Shown: one piece after another, positions 9,651 through 20,640 of the stretch
Numbering within the stretch: the stretch's first letter is position 1
How the letters are laid out: each line of letters starts with the position of its first letter
Position numbers and translations under genes: made by a program
Assembly: GCF_019175385.1 (NCBI RefSeq)
Contig: NC_083348.1
Coordinates: 2,743,001 to 2,807,000 of the forward strand
Direction: 5' to 3'
DNA from: Lycium barbarum
Lineage: Eukaryota; Streptophyta; Magnoliopsida; Solanales; Solanaceae
Length of the DNA: 64,000 nt
The notes under the pieces: generated by a model
Database searches by the model: none
The model's input: the letters and a program-made list of their open reading frames with translations, nothing else
Told to the model about the DNA's origin: nothing

Positions 9651-11468
9651 AAGAGGCTGGGGGGCATCTAGGGATTGTTGACCTTCTTTTTGTCATCAGA
9701 TCGTGCGATAGAGCCAAGTCATAGGAAATAAGATTTCTTATACTAATCGTGAATTCCGCAAGACGCCTAGTATCGACGGAAGAAAGTGAGTGATGACATC
9801 GCAAGCCACAAAGGTAAGTCGGGATATTTGTTTTGTTACTCGGAACTGGGAGTTCAGGATGACTGGAATATGTCATATAACCGTATGTTCTGTGAGGTAT
9901 TGTAGATATTTGCTATGCACAGATCTTGAATAGTAGGAATGGTAGAGGAGATTTTACTAGAATGGATACGCTTAACAGAAGAAAACATGGGAAGGAAATG
10001 CCGCAGACAGATAATAAATAGGATGTGTTGTTCTAGAGGACCTATGGGTCTGGCGTGGCGATGAAGGTGCGATCACTACTATCGGGAATCTGGAAGTCCA
10101 GGATAGGAGGTAGCCATACACACAGGTGAAAGGTGAACATTGGGAATCAAAAAGGGTAAAATTGTAATTGTAAAAGGAAGGGCGTGTTACGAAAATGTCT
10201 CGGGACCTGTAAGACTTCGACTTGCCCCAGAACATGTAATAAAGGTCATGTAAGGAAGCGGACGCAAAAATATCAGCATTAAGACATCGAATTCCAGTGA
10301 AGTTTTTGGGTTAAGCGTGCTCAGGTGGGAGAAATTCCATGAGGGGTGACCCCCTGGGAAGTTGGCAAGAAACTCTATAGATTGAGACATAATAGACAAA
10401 TGAAAAGCTAGGATAGTCTAAGGAAAAATAGAGTGTATAGGATGGTTAGAGACCATAAGGAGGCGCGTAGGACGAGACAAATTAGAGTGGTGAAGAGACA
10501 GAAAGTGCATCACAGCTCGGGAATTAGGATAGGCTTGAACAGCATTTGGACGTACTTTGTGGGTTAGCTGATAGTAATTATATACATATAAATGTGAAGA
10601 TGTAGGATATTCTAAAATGATTGTACAGGTGAATCTCAGAGTTCCAGTAACCGGCACTATGGCAAGGAGGGCATTAATCAAACAAAGGAATCGAAGCCCG
10701 AGTGATAGTGAAAGTAAATGGTACTGGTGCTATAAGGTAAGCTGTTAGTGCCTCTGCGACAGTTTAAGACTGGAGAATCTAATACATTAATGGTTGGAAA
10801 GGAAAAAGAGTGAGCTAATGGAACATAAGGAGACCAAAGGGCACGGAAGGGTGAACGATAAGAAATCGCAGTGAAAGAAAAGTAGGAAAATCTAGTAAGG
10901 GGAAACCCCGAGAGCAGCTATCGACAAGACACGAGACTACTTGGGCCAAAAATTTAAAAGATAGGTGTGAGAAGGGATAGAGTGTGGCAATATAGATCAA
11001 AAGGGAAAAATGTGGAGTCTGAGGACCGATTCCAATAAGTAGGGCCAAAGGAATAGTTCACGAGTTTTAGAACCCATATGAAGAAATAACAAGAGAAGGA
11101 AGGTACTCGAAGACGATTAGCATATAAGGAGCCCCCTAAAGGGGGGGGGGGGGGGAAACCATATTATATTAGACCTAAAAAGGAATTGCAACACTATCAA
11201 GTGTCAGAAAAGGAAATCTATTAGCTTGGAATCAGAGTTTAAAATATGTCGGCGTGTTGCAAGAATACTTGGGAGAAGAGTAGAAGCGAAATACCAATGA
11301 GTATACTAAGAGATAGACCTGAGGATAAAGAAATAGCCTACGGCTACATTGAATCGTTAAGTAAGGATTTTGTACTAAGACATGGCTTCCGTTAAGGTGC
11401 GGTGACGAGACACTAATAGAAAAGGAAGGACCCGGAAAGAACAAGGATAATGAGGTGACACAGTGAGT

Positions 11469-11682
11469 TATAAAAACCTATGACATGGAGCAGTGACTCA
11501 TGAAAAGTCAAGGAGTTCGATTATAAGGAAAATAAGGTAAAGGATAAGGAACGGGCATGATGGAAAGAGCAGCTATAAAAGAAACTCATGACATGGAATG
11601 AGGACTCATGTAAGGATCCAGGAGTTTGATAGTAAGGAAAGTAGGATAACAGATATGGAATGGACATGGAGAAAAGGGCAAC
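11469..11682 (+). repeat. 105-109 bp tandem duplication in nested internal region
   Basis: Units 11469-11573 and 11574-11682 both run from TATAAAA through CATGACATGGA-like, GGAGTT and GGACATG-like blocks; a third unit starts at 11683 (ACTATAAAGG) and is cut by a C tract. The units have diverged, so the duplication predates the insertion or is a family trait. Confidence 0.8.
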
Positions 11683-11761
11683 TATAAAGGAACCCCCCCC
11701 CCCCTCCCGAAGTGATACAAGACCCCACAAGGTCAGTTGAACATTCGAGGACGAATGTTCT

Positions 11762-11775
11762 AAAGGGGGGGAGGA
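11762..11775 (+). other. Polypurine tract of the nested element
   Basis: AAAGGGGGGGAGGA directly precedes the TG of the 3' LTR at 11776; it is the plus-strand primer site. It follows ACATTCGAGGACGAATGT, a stretch also found just before the PPT of other plant gypsy elements. Confidence 0.85.
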
Positions 11776-14700
11776 TGTTATAGCCCGTATTTTGTATGTT
11801 TGGATATTTCAAAATCGTCGTGGAAAGTTAAGGGCGACACCATTTTCAAAATTATTTTAGTGCATAAGTTGGTTATGAATATTATTGGACGAAAAAAAAT
11901 TGAGAAAGGTTAAGGGTAAAAAGGAGAAATTGCAAAACGGTAAATGGTAATATTGAGGAAAGTCGAGGGGATTAAGTGTATATATAGGTAAATGGTGGAC
12001 AAAATAATAATAAGACATATGGACAAAGCTTATGAGATAAGTTAAGTGGTCATCTTTTTATTTAAGAAAATTTCAAGAAAATGGAGGAAACTTCTAGAGA
12101 AAAAAAAAAGAAAGAGATGACAAAATAAGTCATCTTTCCTAGAGAAATTTCTAGAGAGGGCATGTGCCCCTCACATGACTATGGGAATTATATATACATG
12201 AAAGAGCTCACCAAGCAAGACCAAATTGTCATGAAAATTCAAGAAATTCCAAGAGCAAAAACTTAAAGGCCATTTCGGCCATAGCTCCAAAAATTTACCC
12301 CATGGGAATTGATCAAGAAAAATTATTTCCTTCTAGTATTCAAAGCAAGTTGAAGGCCCTAATTAACATGGAGTGATTGTTGGAACAAGAAAGCTATTTA
12401 TTCTTGCAATCTCAAGCCCTAGCCAAGTTGGAGAATTAAGTGAAAAAGGTGAGACTCACTCTTCTTTTACATATGTATGGATGATTTATGCATGTTAGAG
12501 TATGTGGGAATGAATGAAATTCTTGAAAAAAAAATGATGTTGTAAGTGGCCGTGTATATGTTTGGTGCTGGCCGTGGATATGCCTTGTTGTATAGGAAAG
12601 ATGGACTAATTTTATGAAGCATATTGGGTGTTATTGTAATATATAGAAATGGATGAAAATGCATGGAAATGTGTATGTAGTGTTGTGGCCGAGTACATGC
12701 CATGTTTGGCCGAAAATGTGTTGTATGGTATTGAAGTGATGAATCCATTTTATGTAGTATGTTGGTTGTTGTTGTAGTGAAATCTATCGTAGAAAATGGA
12801 AGCTTAATAATTTTAGTTTAAGTGGTAATTGTTGGAAACTTGTTTTAGAAGTTTATGTAAATTGAATATAATGTTCTTGCGTGCATGGAAGGTAATGTTG
12901 TTAATGTGGTGTTGTTAATAGGATGTTGCTATTGTGTAGTTCATGAATTTGAAAGAAAAGGAAATGTGTTGTTATTGTTTTTATTGGAGTTGGATGGAGT
13001 AGTACGTTGAATTAAATTGAATTGAATATTGAAGTGTTGCTAGAATACTTGTTGGTATTGTTGATAATAGTTTGGCCGGGTTGAATTCCCGGATTGTTGT
13101 TGATTGAAATTGGCCAAGATAGATTCTTGGGGACGGTGTATTTACAGGGGAAATGCTGCCGAAATTTCGGTAGACAATGTGTTACTTTAAGATTCAACTT
13201 CTAAATGCCCTAATTAATATTTGGTAAATGTGACTAAATGTAGATTTTGGAGAATTTGGGACTTGAATTTGGAGGAGCGTAAGAAGCGGAAAAAGGTATG
13301 TAAGGCTTTACTCTTCCTTCTTTGGCATGTCTTAGGCATACTAGGTTGGATACGAGCCTCGGGGAAAACTCTATTCTCCGGAATCCGCACCTAAAGTTAC
13401 CCCTTTTTCATTCAGTAGAATTGAACTAGAAATTGTGTGAAATGTTGGAAAAACCACCTAAACATCTGGAACTTGCATAATAGGACCCGACTACCTTGAA
13501 ACCCTCACAAGTGACATCATGAAATGTAATGTACGTAAATTTGGTACACCGCCTCATTTGATCCGAGGGGGGCCCATTGTTCCCAGATTTTCCTTATTGT
13601 TCTGTTTGACTTATCTTGAAGTAGAATCCAAAGGAAACTTTTGATCCTTATTCCGTTCATCAAATGACAAGTACTGTAACTATGCTAACGGGGATACTTC
13701 TATGATGATAATGATAACGATGATGATAAGAAAGAGAATATGCCTATGACAAGAATGATTCCATGACTAAGAGTCTTGAGCTAAGGATTCAATATGAGTA
13801 TGAAAGTATCAAACTAGTTCTCGATCTTTAATCCTATTTCTTGGTTATGACACTATCTTCTAAAGATTCCATAGCAGATGAATTGACTTCTATGACATCC
13901 ATGACTTCCTTCTATGTTTCTTTCAACGCTATTCTTCGTTGATAGTTTCGCCTCAAAATACTCGTTCCTTCAAGGTGAGACAAAGCGACCACGGTTATTC
14001 CATAAGGTAATCGGAGGTCACCGACCATACGTCACTCCGATGGATACATGATTTTCTTTGGGCTCTCCTCATGCTTACATGACATATAAATATAAGATAT
14101 GTATATGCACATGGGGTGGGGGAAAGGGATACATGGGGAATGGGAAGGGAAACATGTTTCATTGCCACCTGGTTAGCTGGCGTTATCATCCCGGATGCGG
14201 GATGCCCGGACGCGGGATATATGGGCGAGCCGACGTATTTCGGCGCTATGTGGGCGAGCCGACATTGTTCGGTGCTATGCTATGACATGATATGATATGA
14301 CACGACATGATATGACATGATATGATATGACACGACATGAGATGACATGACATGCTATGACATGATATGCTATGACACGACATGACATGACATGATATGA
14401 TACGATATGATACGACATGAGATGATATGATAAGATATGATATGACATGACCAGATAAGTATGCATGGTATCCGCCCTCAGCGGCACTCATATGTACAGG
14501 TTACTCTTTTATTCTATGACATGTTTTATGTTTCCACGCAGTTATTATTCATACGCATATTTCTTACTATGTTACTATTCTTGCCTTACATACTCAGTAC
14601 ATTGCTCGTACTGAACCCTCTTTTTCGGGGGCTGCGTTCATGCTTCGCAAGTACACCTAAAGGATGCGAAGTTAGCATAGAAGATGTTCCAGCGGAGTTG

Positions 14701-15035
14701 GTAGGCTCCACTTGTCCTGGAGTGCTGCCAAGTCAGAGTGTGTGTACTGTGACGCTATGTTCGAGGTTAGAGACTTTGCAGACAGAGTCGTGGGTATAGA
14801 GTGTCAGCTTTGTAGACGGCTTCGCCAGTCGATATGTTATTATGTTTCATGTCACGGGTCCCACATGATGATAGACTTTACTTATGAAAAGAAAAAAAAG
14901 GATTGGAGAGCTTACTATGTATTTATTTCTTAATTGGTTCAAAAGATTATATGTGTAATAAGAGTCAATGGGTTCGCTCGGCTCCGAATATGGGGTCGGG
15001 TGCCCATCACACCTTAGTAAAGTCGGGGTGTGACA
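11776..15035 (+). repeat. 3' LTR of the nested element
   Basis: It is near-identical to 6171-9555. Differences seen by eye are TGTTATAG at the start instead of TGTTATAT, loss of a 13 bp repeat near 11880 and of 10 bp near 12985, a shorter ATGAC array (14280-14450) and scattered substitutions. TATA 11979-11986, palindrome 13156-13173, donor GT 13296-13297 and the inverted repeat near 14594-14630 are conserved. It ends GTGTGACA at 15035, followed by the CTATT target copy. Confidence 0.93.
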
Positions 15036-15838
15036 CTATTAAGAACAAATATCCATTGCCTAGAATTGATGATTTGTTTGACCAGCTACATGGCGCCAAA
15101 TGCTTCTCGAAGATTGACCTAAGGTCAGGGTATCATCAATTACGTATAAAAGGGGAAGACATTCCAAAGACAGCTTTCCGAACGAGATATGGGCATTTTG
15201 AATTCTTAGTTATGTCTTTTGGATTGACCAATGCTCCTGCGGCATTTATGACATTAATGAACACAGTATTCCGACCCTTCTTGGATGTTTTTGTTATAGT
15301 GTTCATTGACAATATCTTGGTATATTCTCGTTCGGAGATGGAACATGCTGATCACCTCCGAAAGGTGTTGCAAACATTGCGAGATCAAAGACTGTATCCC
15401 AAATTTTCCAAATGCGAATTTTGGCTAACTTCAGTAGCTTTTCTAGGCCATATTGTGTCAGATGAAGGTATTAAAGTGGGTGATCGGAATATCGAGGTCG
15501 TTAAGAATTGGCCCCGACCAACAACCGCTTCAGAAGTCTGAAGTTTCTTGGGTCTTGCTGGGTATTATCGAAGATTTGTAGAAGGATTTTCTTCCATTGC
15601 AGTTCCTCTTACAAAACTAACTCAGAAGGGGGCCAAGTTTCAATGGTCAGAAACGTACGAGCGGAGTTTCCAGAAATTGAAAGATAAGTTGACATCCGAT
15701 CCGGTTCTTACCCTTCCAGAAGGCATCGAGGGTTACACTGTATACTGTGATGCGTCATGTACAGGCTTGGGGTGTGTACTGATGCAAAATGGTAAGGTGA
15801 TCTCTTATGCCTCTCGACAGTTATGGAAACATGAGTAA
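15036..15838 (+). pseudogene. pol: Reverse transcriptase of element 1, main part
   Basis: The RT frame resumes after the nested element: [51 protein letters not shown], then FIDNILVYS. The last motif should be F/YIDDIL; the third catalytic Asp is Asn (AAT at 15311-15313), so polymerase activity would be lost even without stops. The thumb and connection follow ([17 protein letters not shown]). TGA at 15539 replaces an Arg that element A keeps, and TAA at 15836 follows WKHE. RNase H begins near 15730 with YTVYCDASCTGLGCVL. Confidence 0.93.
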
Positions 15839-16342
15839 AATTATCCAACCTACGATCTGGAATTGGCCGCTGTGATTCACGCTCTGAAGATATGGCGGCA
15901 TTACTTATATGGAGTCCATGTTGATATCTATACAGATGATAAAAGCCTTCAATATATATTCAAGCAAAAGGAACTGAATTTGAGACAACGAAAGTGGCTC
16001 GAATTGCTAAAGGATTACAATGCTGAGATTTTATATTACCCTGGCAAAGCTAATATTGTTGCTGATGCTCTAAGTCACAAGTCAATGGGTAGCCTATTAT
16101 ATGTGCCAGCGGAAAAGTGGGAAATGACTAGAGAGCTTTATCGCTTGGAAAATTTGGGAGTTCGCCTGCTGGATTCAGAAGACACTGGGATTATCTTACT
16201 GAATATATCCCAATCGACTCTTGCCTCGGATGTAAAGGCTCAGCCGAATGAAGATCCAGTTTTAGCTAGAATTAAGGAAGGAGTGCAACAAAATCGAATT
16301 TCAGCCTTTGAACTGGATTCAAATGGGATTCTCAAATATTGA
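15839..16342 (+). pseudogene. pol: RNase H of element 1 and link to integrase
   Basis: It continues RNase H after the stop at 15836: [21 protein letters not shown], then [14 protein letters not shown] and IVADALSH, with the conserved Glu, Asp and terminal Asp. RNase H removes template RNA during reverse transcription. The frame ends at TGA 16340-16342, where element A has Arg (RGRL), just before the integrase zinc domain. Confidence 0.9.
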
Positions 16343-17228
16343 GGTCGTTTGTGCGTTCCAAATATAACCGGGCTTCAAGCTAGGATCATGTCAGAATTTC
16401 ATTACTCCCGGTATTCAATTCATCCGGATCCACCAAGATGTATCATGACCTCAAGGGCTTTTATTGGTGGGATGTTATGAAGAAAGATATTGGTAACTTC
16501 GTAGCTCAATGCCCTACTTGCCAACAGGTAAAGATCAAACATCAGAAACCCAGTGGCTTATTAAAAGAAATGGAGATCCCAGCGTGGAAGTGGGAAGTGA
16601 TTAATATCGATTTTATCACGGGATTGCCCCGTTCTTGAATTCTATTTGGGTGATCGTTGATAGGTTAACTAAATCAGCCTATTTCTTGCCAGTAAGAACT
16701 ACCTATGCTGTTGAAGACTATGCTAAGTTATATCTTAAGGAGATTGTGCGTCTTCATAGCATTCCGATGTCAATTATTTCGGACAGAGGCGCTCAGTTTA
16801 CGATAAAGTTTTGGAAATCTTTTCAGGAAATCCTTGGGACTGGAGTAAATCTTAGTACGGCATTCCATCTGCAGTCAGAAGGGCAAGCTGAGGGGACAAT
16901 TTAGACTTTGGAAGATATGTTGCGAGCCTGTGTATTGGATTTCCAAGGAAGTTGGGATGATCATTTGCCTCTGATAGAGTTTGCTTATAACAATAACTAT
17001 CACGCCAGTATCAAAATGGCTCTGTATGAGGCTTTATATGGCAGGAAGTGCAGGTCTCCTGCCGGATGGTTTGAAGTCAGAGAAGCAAACTTATTCGGGC
17101 CACACCTTCTTTATCAGGCTATTGAAAAGGTAGACCTTATTCAGGAATGGTTACGCACAGTTCAGAGTCGTCAGAAATTTTATGCAGATGTATGATGACG
17201 AGAATTGGAGTTTCAGGTAGGTGATTAG
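16343..17228 (+). pseudogene. pol: Integrase of element 1 (zinc domain and catalytic core)
   Basis: In three frames: the HHCC domain (SIHP, YHDLKGFYWWDVMKKDI, CPTCQQVK), then the core with VINIDFITGLPRS, IWVIVDRLTKSAYF, SIISDRGAQFT and the region RSPAGWFEV. The catalytic D, D and E positions appear as DFITG, SDRGAQF and the Glu of QSEGQAEGT, which I take to match the DDE triad. Frameshifts lie near 16430 and 16636. TAG 16902 replaces Gln, TGA TGA 17193-17198 replace two Arg, and TAG 17226 replaces Trp, judged against element A. Confidence 0.9.
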
Positions 17229-17717
17229 GTGTTTCTGAAAATATCACCTATGAAGGGTGTGATGCGATTTGGTAAGAAAGGTAAGCTCAGTCCCCGATAT
17301 ATCGGACCTTATAAGATTGTTCGAAAGATAGGCCAGGTGGCTTATGAATTGGAGCTGTCATTAGAACTGCAAGCAGTTCATCCAGTTTTTCATATGTCCA
17401 TGCTGAGGAAATGTATTGGATATCCCTCCAGAATCGTACCTGTTGATGATATACAAGTTACAGAAAATCTGACATACGAGGAAGAACCAATTGCTATTAT
17501 CGATAGACAAGTCCGCAGACACAGAAACAAAGATGTGGCTTCAGTAAAGGTTCTATGGAGGAGTAAAGATAGGAAAGAGATAATATGGGAAGCTGAAGCA
17601 GAAATGAAGTTCAAGTATCCCCATTTATTCCCTGCCACAGATTACACTATTCCGGAGGAATCCTTACAAGATGCTACTTTATCCGCAATTCATTTGCAAG
17701 GTAAAAGTCATATTTAA
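17229..17717 (+). pseudogene. pol: Integrase C-terminus with chromodomain-like tail of element 1
   Basis: A 162-codon block reads [20 protein letters not shown] (GPY/F module), AVHPVFHMSMLRKC, then EEEPIAIIDRQVRRHRNKDV, VKVLWRS and a W..E..M..KYPHLF ending. The final 55-60 residues fit the chromodomain-like tail of plant chromoviruses, which is thought to guide integration to heterochromatin. It ends at TAA 17715-17717. A 212 bp untranslated stretch follows to the PPT. Confidence 0.88.
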
Positions 17718-17929
17718 TCCCTTGAGAATCAATGTGATGGGAAATTTTATTCTAATTACTGCATGTTAATTGTCGTCGAGTACGGTATCCTACAAGACAT
17801 AGAAATTGGAATTGTGATAAGCAAGAAATTAGCAATGCTCCAATTGCAAAAGATACTTTACAAAAGTTCCATAAAATTTGAAATGTATGATTATCCCTTA
17901 AGTTTACAACATTCAAGGACCAATGTCTT

Positions 17930-17954
17930 TAAAGGGGGGAGGGGGGGGGGGGGA
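17930..17954 (+). other. Polypurine tract of element 1
   Basis: AAAGGGGGGAGG then a run of G leads directly to ATG-TTACACC; the LTR TG is at 17955. The G run (13 or more) is longer than most plant PPTs and may have expanded by slippage. Confidence 0.85.
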
Positions 17955-18454
17955 TGTTACACCTCGTAATTTGGTACGTTGAAATTCGCAGGTGTTGGCT
18001 GTTTTAAGTATGGAAATTAGAGTTACCTCCAAGGATACATGAGATTAGATGCGATTATTTTATGTTTATGAGGGTTTAAGTTCATATAATAAGTTACAGA
18101 AGGATTGGAGGGTAAGTGAATCAAGAGAATTATGTTTGTCGGAATTTTAGAGAAAGTCTGAGGGGCAATTTTGGGCCTACCTGAGGAAAGGATATATCTT
18201 CGTATATGAGAAGTTTTGAAGGGAAACAAAAGCCCAAATTGAAGCTCGGGAAGTCTAGTTTCCAACGCAACAAACCGCGTGTCTATCCAACATCGGAATA
18301 GAGAATTATGAGCATTTTAAGACGGACTGCCATGCAGGGCTTAACCCTATGTGAACGAGCCAAAGAGTGGCACTAAAGCACAGAGTAGCACTGGCCAACT
18401 CTACGCGAACGCGTAAAAGGATTTTGGAGTAGGTGCCAACTGACTCTAATCCAC

Positions 18455-18461
18455 TATATAA
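18455..18461 (+). promoter_or_regulatory. TATA box of element 1 LTR
   Basis: TATATAA followed by GGGGTAAAACCCCC lies 500 bp into the LTR. The minus-strand LTR of element B has the similar GGGG-TATAAAAA-CCCCC at 44670-44687, which supports this as the core promoter. The GGGGTAAAACCCC itself is an inverted repeat. Confidence 0.6.
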
Positions 18462-19380
18462 GGGGTAAAACCCCCATTTTTCTCCACCAAAAATTTCCCA
18501 AATATTCGAAAAAGCTCAGCAAGCATATGAGAGCTTATACATAACACAAAGTGAGTATTTTGAGTAATTTTGAGCGACGGAGTATTAATCGGTATCCGGA
18601 TAGCGTGTAGCCGCGATTATAGATTCGTTTTGCGTTGGAGGTGGCTTGGATTCAAAGTAAATATTGAAGATTTTCCTATTCTAGTAAAGGTAAGGTATGA
18701 ATCTCTCTTTATTAATATTGATTTAAGGATATTTACGATAATAAGAGTCATAGTTTATGGTGTTGGTATTGTTGGCTTGCGGATTGAGGTTTGAAGAAAG
18801 TTTTGGATGGAATTGCACATATTTATCTTGTAGAATATTGATGATATTGTTGTTGATGTTGTTGGTATTGTTTGGGAGTTTATTTGGTATTTGGAGGAAG
18901 TAAAGATTATAGGGGAAATGCTGCACAAATTTTCGCAACCCAAACTAGTCTTCGATAACTAGTACGAATAAGTTGATGGGAAAATGTGACTAAAGATGTA
19001 TTTCTCGTTATATATAGGTTTGGTGAAGGGCAAGCACCGAAGTAAAGGATTCCTTGAGTGGGAGCTTGGTGAATAAGGTATGTAAGGTGTTCGTTTCTCT
19101 CTCTTTCCTTGGCATGAATCCAACTAGAGCATGAACATGAACGTTCCATAATAAAATCACTCCATTCCCATGTTATGAAGCTCAAATCTTAATGTCTTAG
19201 TTATTTGATTGATTCTTGGTCTATTATCATGTTTATCATCGTTAAATTATTTCTTTGGATTCGACATGAATTTCCATGATATAAATCGGAGGTTACCGAC
19301 CTTACGTCACTCTGATAAGTTATAGCTTTCATATGAGCTTTCATGCATATTATCTATATCATGTGTATGTAACATATTAC

Positions 19381-19592
19381 ATTTATGGATCGGGCCGTAC
19401 GTTTCTCGGGTATAACATATTACATTTATGGATCGGGTCGTACGTTCCTCGGCACTAACATATTATATTTATGGATCGGGCCGTACGTTCCTCGGCACTA
19501 ACAGGTGATATATATATATGGATCGGGTCGCACGTCCCTCGGCACTAACATTTATGGATCGGGTTGCACGTTCCGTAGCACTGACACTTATA

Positions 19593-19626
<34 letters not shown>
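19381..19626 (+). repeat. GGATCGGG tandem array and (TA)n in element 1 LTR
   Basis: About five degenerate units of 35-50 bp share TTATGGATCGGGYYGYACGTTCCTCGG-like cores (positions 19381-19590), followed by (TA)n at 19594-19626. A related array (GGGATCGGGTTGC-type units) occurs in the gypsy fragment at 38229-38345. Confidence 0.88.
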
Positions 19627-19628
<2 letters not shown>

Positions 19629-19741
19629 CTTGCATATGATTTTTTTTAAGATTCATGCATTACATATTGTACGTTCTCAGATGGCAGGTTACTTCTTTAT
19701 ATCTCCGTTCTACTTATGTTTTTGCTTCCATCCTTACATAC

Positions 19742-19782
19742 TCATTACTTTTATCCGTACTGACGTCCCATTGCACGGGACG
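19742..19782 (+). promoter_or_regulatory. Conserved double inverted repeat in element 1 LTR
   Basis: TCATTAC pairs with GTACTGA with one mismatch, followed by CGTCCC-ATTGCAC-GGGACG, a perfect 6 bp stem with a 7 nt loop. The second stem differs in sequence from the nested LTR (CCCC/GGGG) but keeps pairing. Confidence 0.68.
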
Positions 19783-20230
19783 GTGAATTTCGTGCTGCAG
19801 GCTCTAACAGAGTTGTTGGAGAGAATCCGCAGTAGGACTTCCAGCTTCAGCGGTGTCGGCAAGTGCCACTACTCCGGACTTGCTATCTTTTGGTACTTTT
19901 AAGTTAATGTAATATATGTTTATATATACATTCATAGAGGCTCATAGACATTGTGGGGTATGTAAGTATTGCATATGGTCATGTTGGCATTGTTTTGGTC
20001 TGTGACACTTTCCTGTTAGCCTTGCGGGCTTTGTGATATTCAGGAAATTGTGGTGACCTTGTCGATTCGCATATGTATATGTGTTGGACTATCGGATATT
20101 TCTATGTTGGCCCTTTTCTGCGTGCAGGTATTCTATGAGTTACGGTATAAAAAGTTCAAAGTAACTGTTAAGTCAAGTGGTTCCCGGCTTACGGATCGGA
20201 GCCTCTCACACTCCTAGTCGGGGTGTGACA

Positions 20231-20584
20231 ATGACAAGCAAAATGAAATGTGCAGGGAGAAGGGAGATCACATAAGCCACCTAGAGAAAAAAAAAAGCAT
20301 AGGCATGTGAAAGTCCAAGGATACACTGCCTTGATGAGCACAGAATCAGTCACGACATAAAGGGGTTCAAATAAATAAAAGAAAAGTATATCATGTTGGA
20401 AAACATAGATAGAGTGAATTAGTCATAGAGCAAGAGGCATATTGATTGAAAAGGGGTGAAGGGACACAGCGCATGGCACAGACAACACACAAACACCTTG
20501 GCTACACACAGACATGAGGGGGAGGAAAGGGATAAGAGCATGTTGGATGGCTGAGGCTCGAGGAAGGATAAGGAGATCCTCACA

Positions 20585-20640
<56 letters not shown>

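Larger units (their letters stand above)
9556..11775 (+). other. Internal region of the nested element, no gag-pol seen
   Basis: It starts with a PBS (TGTTATCAGAGCG, 9559-9571) and a leader shared with autonomous elements: CCAGTAGAGTCCTG (9604-9617) and a GAGGCT..GCATCTAGGGA block (9652-9674). A 13 bp hairpin with two G-U pairs (9617-9650) lies between them. The rest has no long sense ORF and no motif of Gag, protease, RT or integrase. It contains a purine tract AAA-G15 (11138-11158), a 105-109 bp tandem duplication (11469-11682), a C tract (11693-11704) and a PPT (11762-11774). The region reads as a non-coding RNA template. Confidence 0.8.
6171..15035 (+). mobile_element. Nested non-autonomous large-LTR retrotransposon (LARD-like)
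   Basis: A complete element has two near-identical LTRs (6171-9555, 3385 bp; 11776-15035, 3260 bp), a tRNA-iMet-type PBS, a PPT and a 5 bp duplication (CTATC/CTATT) in the RT of element 1. The 2220 bp internal region has no gag or pol coding that I can recognise, so it must have moved in trans. It sits in sense orientation. The LTRs look much closer to each other than the two LTRs of element B, which suggests a fairly recent insertion. Shared leader motifs suggest a gypsy relative as helper (inference). Confidence 0.93.
1..20230 (+). mobile_element. Element 1: degenerate Ty3/gypsy chromovirus with nested insertions
   Basis: A gypsy-type LTR retrotransposon runs from inside its 5' LTR (window start) to the end of its 3' LTR at 20230. 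The first 234 bp match 19996-20230 with few differences, which identifies the two LTRs. Domain order is gag, protease, RT, RNase H, integrase and a chromodomain-like tail, typical of plant chromoviruses (Tekay/Del type inferred). The open frame is broken by a solo LTR in gag (519-4088), a complete element in RT (6171-15035), at least ten stop codons and several frameshifts, so the element is dead. The left target duplication is outside the window; the right flank starts ATGAC. Confidence 0.93.
17955..20230 (+). repeat. 3' LTR of element 1 (2276 bp)
   Basis: It begins TGTTACACCTCGTAATTTG and ends GGGTGTGACA. It contains a TATA box (18455-18461), candidate donors AAAG|GTAAGG near 18688 and AAG|GTATGTAAGG (GT 19078-19079), a GGATCGGG tandem array (19381-19590), a (TA)n tract (19594-19626) and the inverted-repeat module (19742-19782). 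The 5' LTR is represented only by 1-234. Confidence 0.93.

Noticed and set aside
1..20230. Endogenous pararetrovirus as an alternative for element 1
   Set aside because: LTRs, PBS, PPT, integrase and target duplications of nested parts are present; no movement or coat protein motifs are seen.
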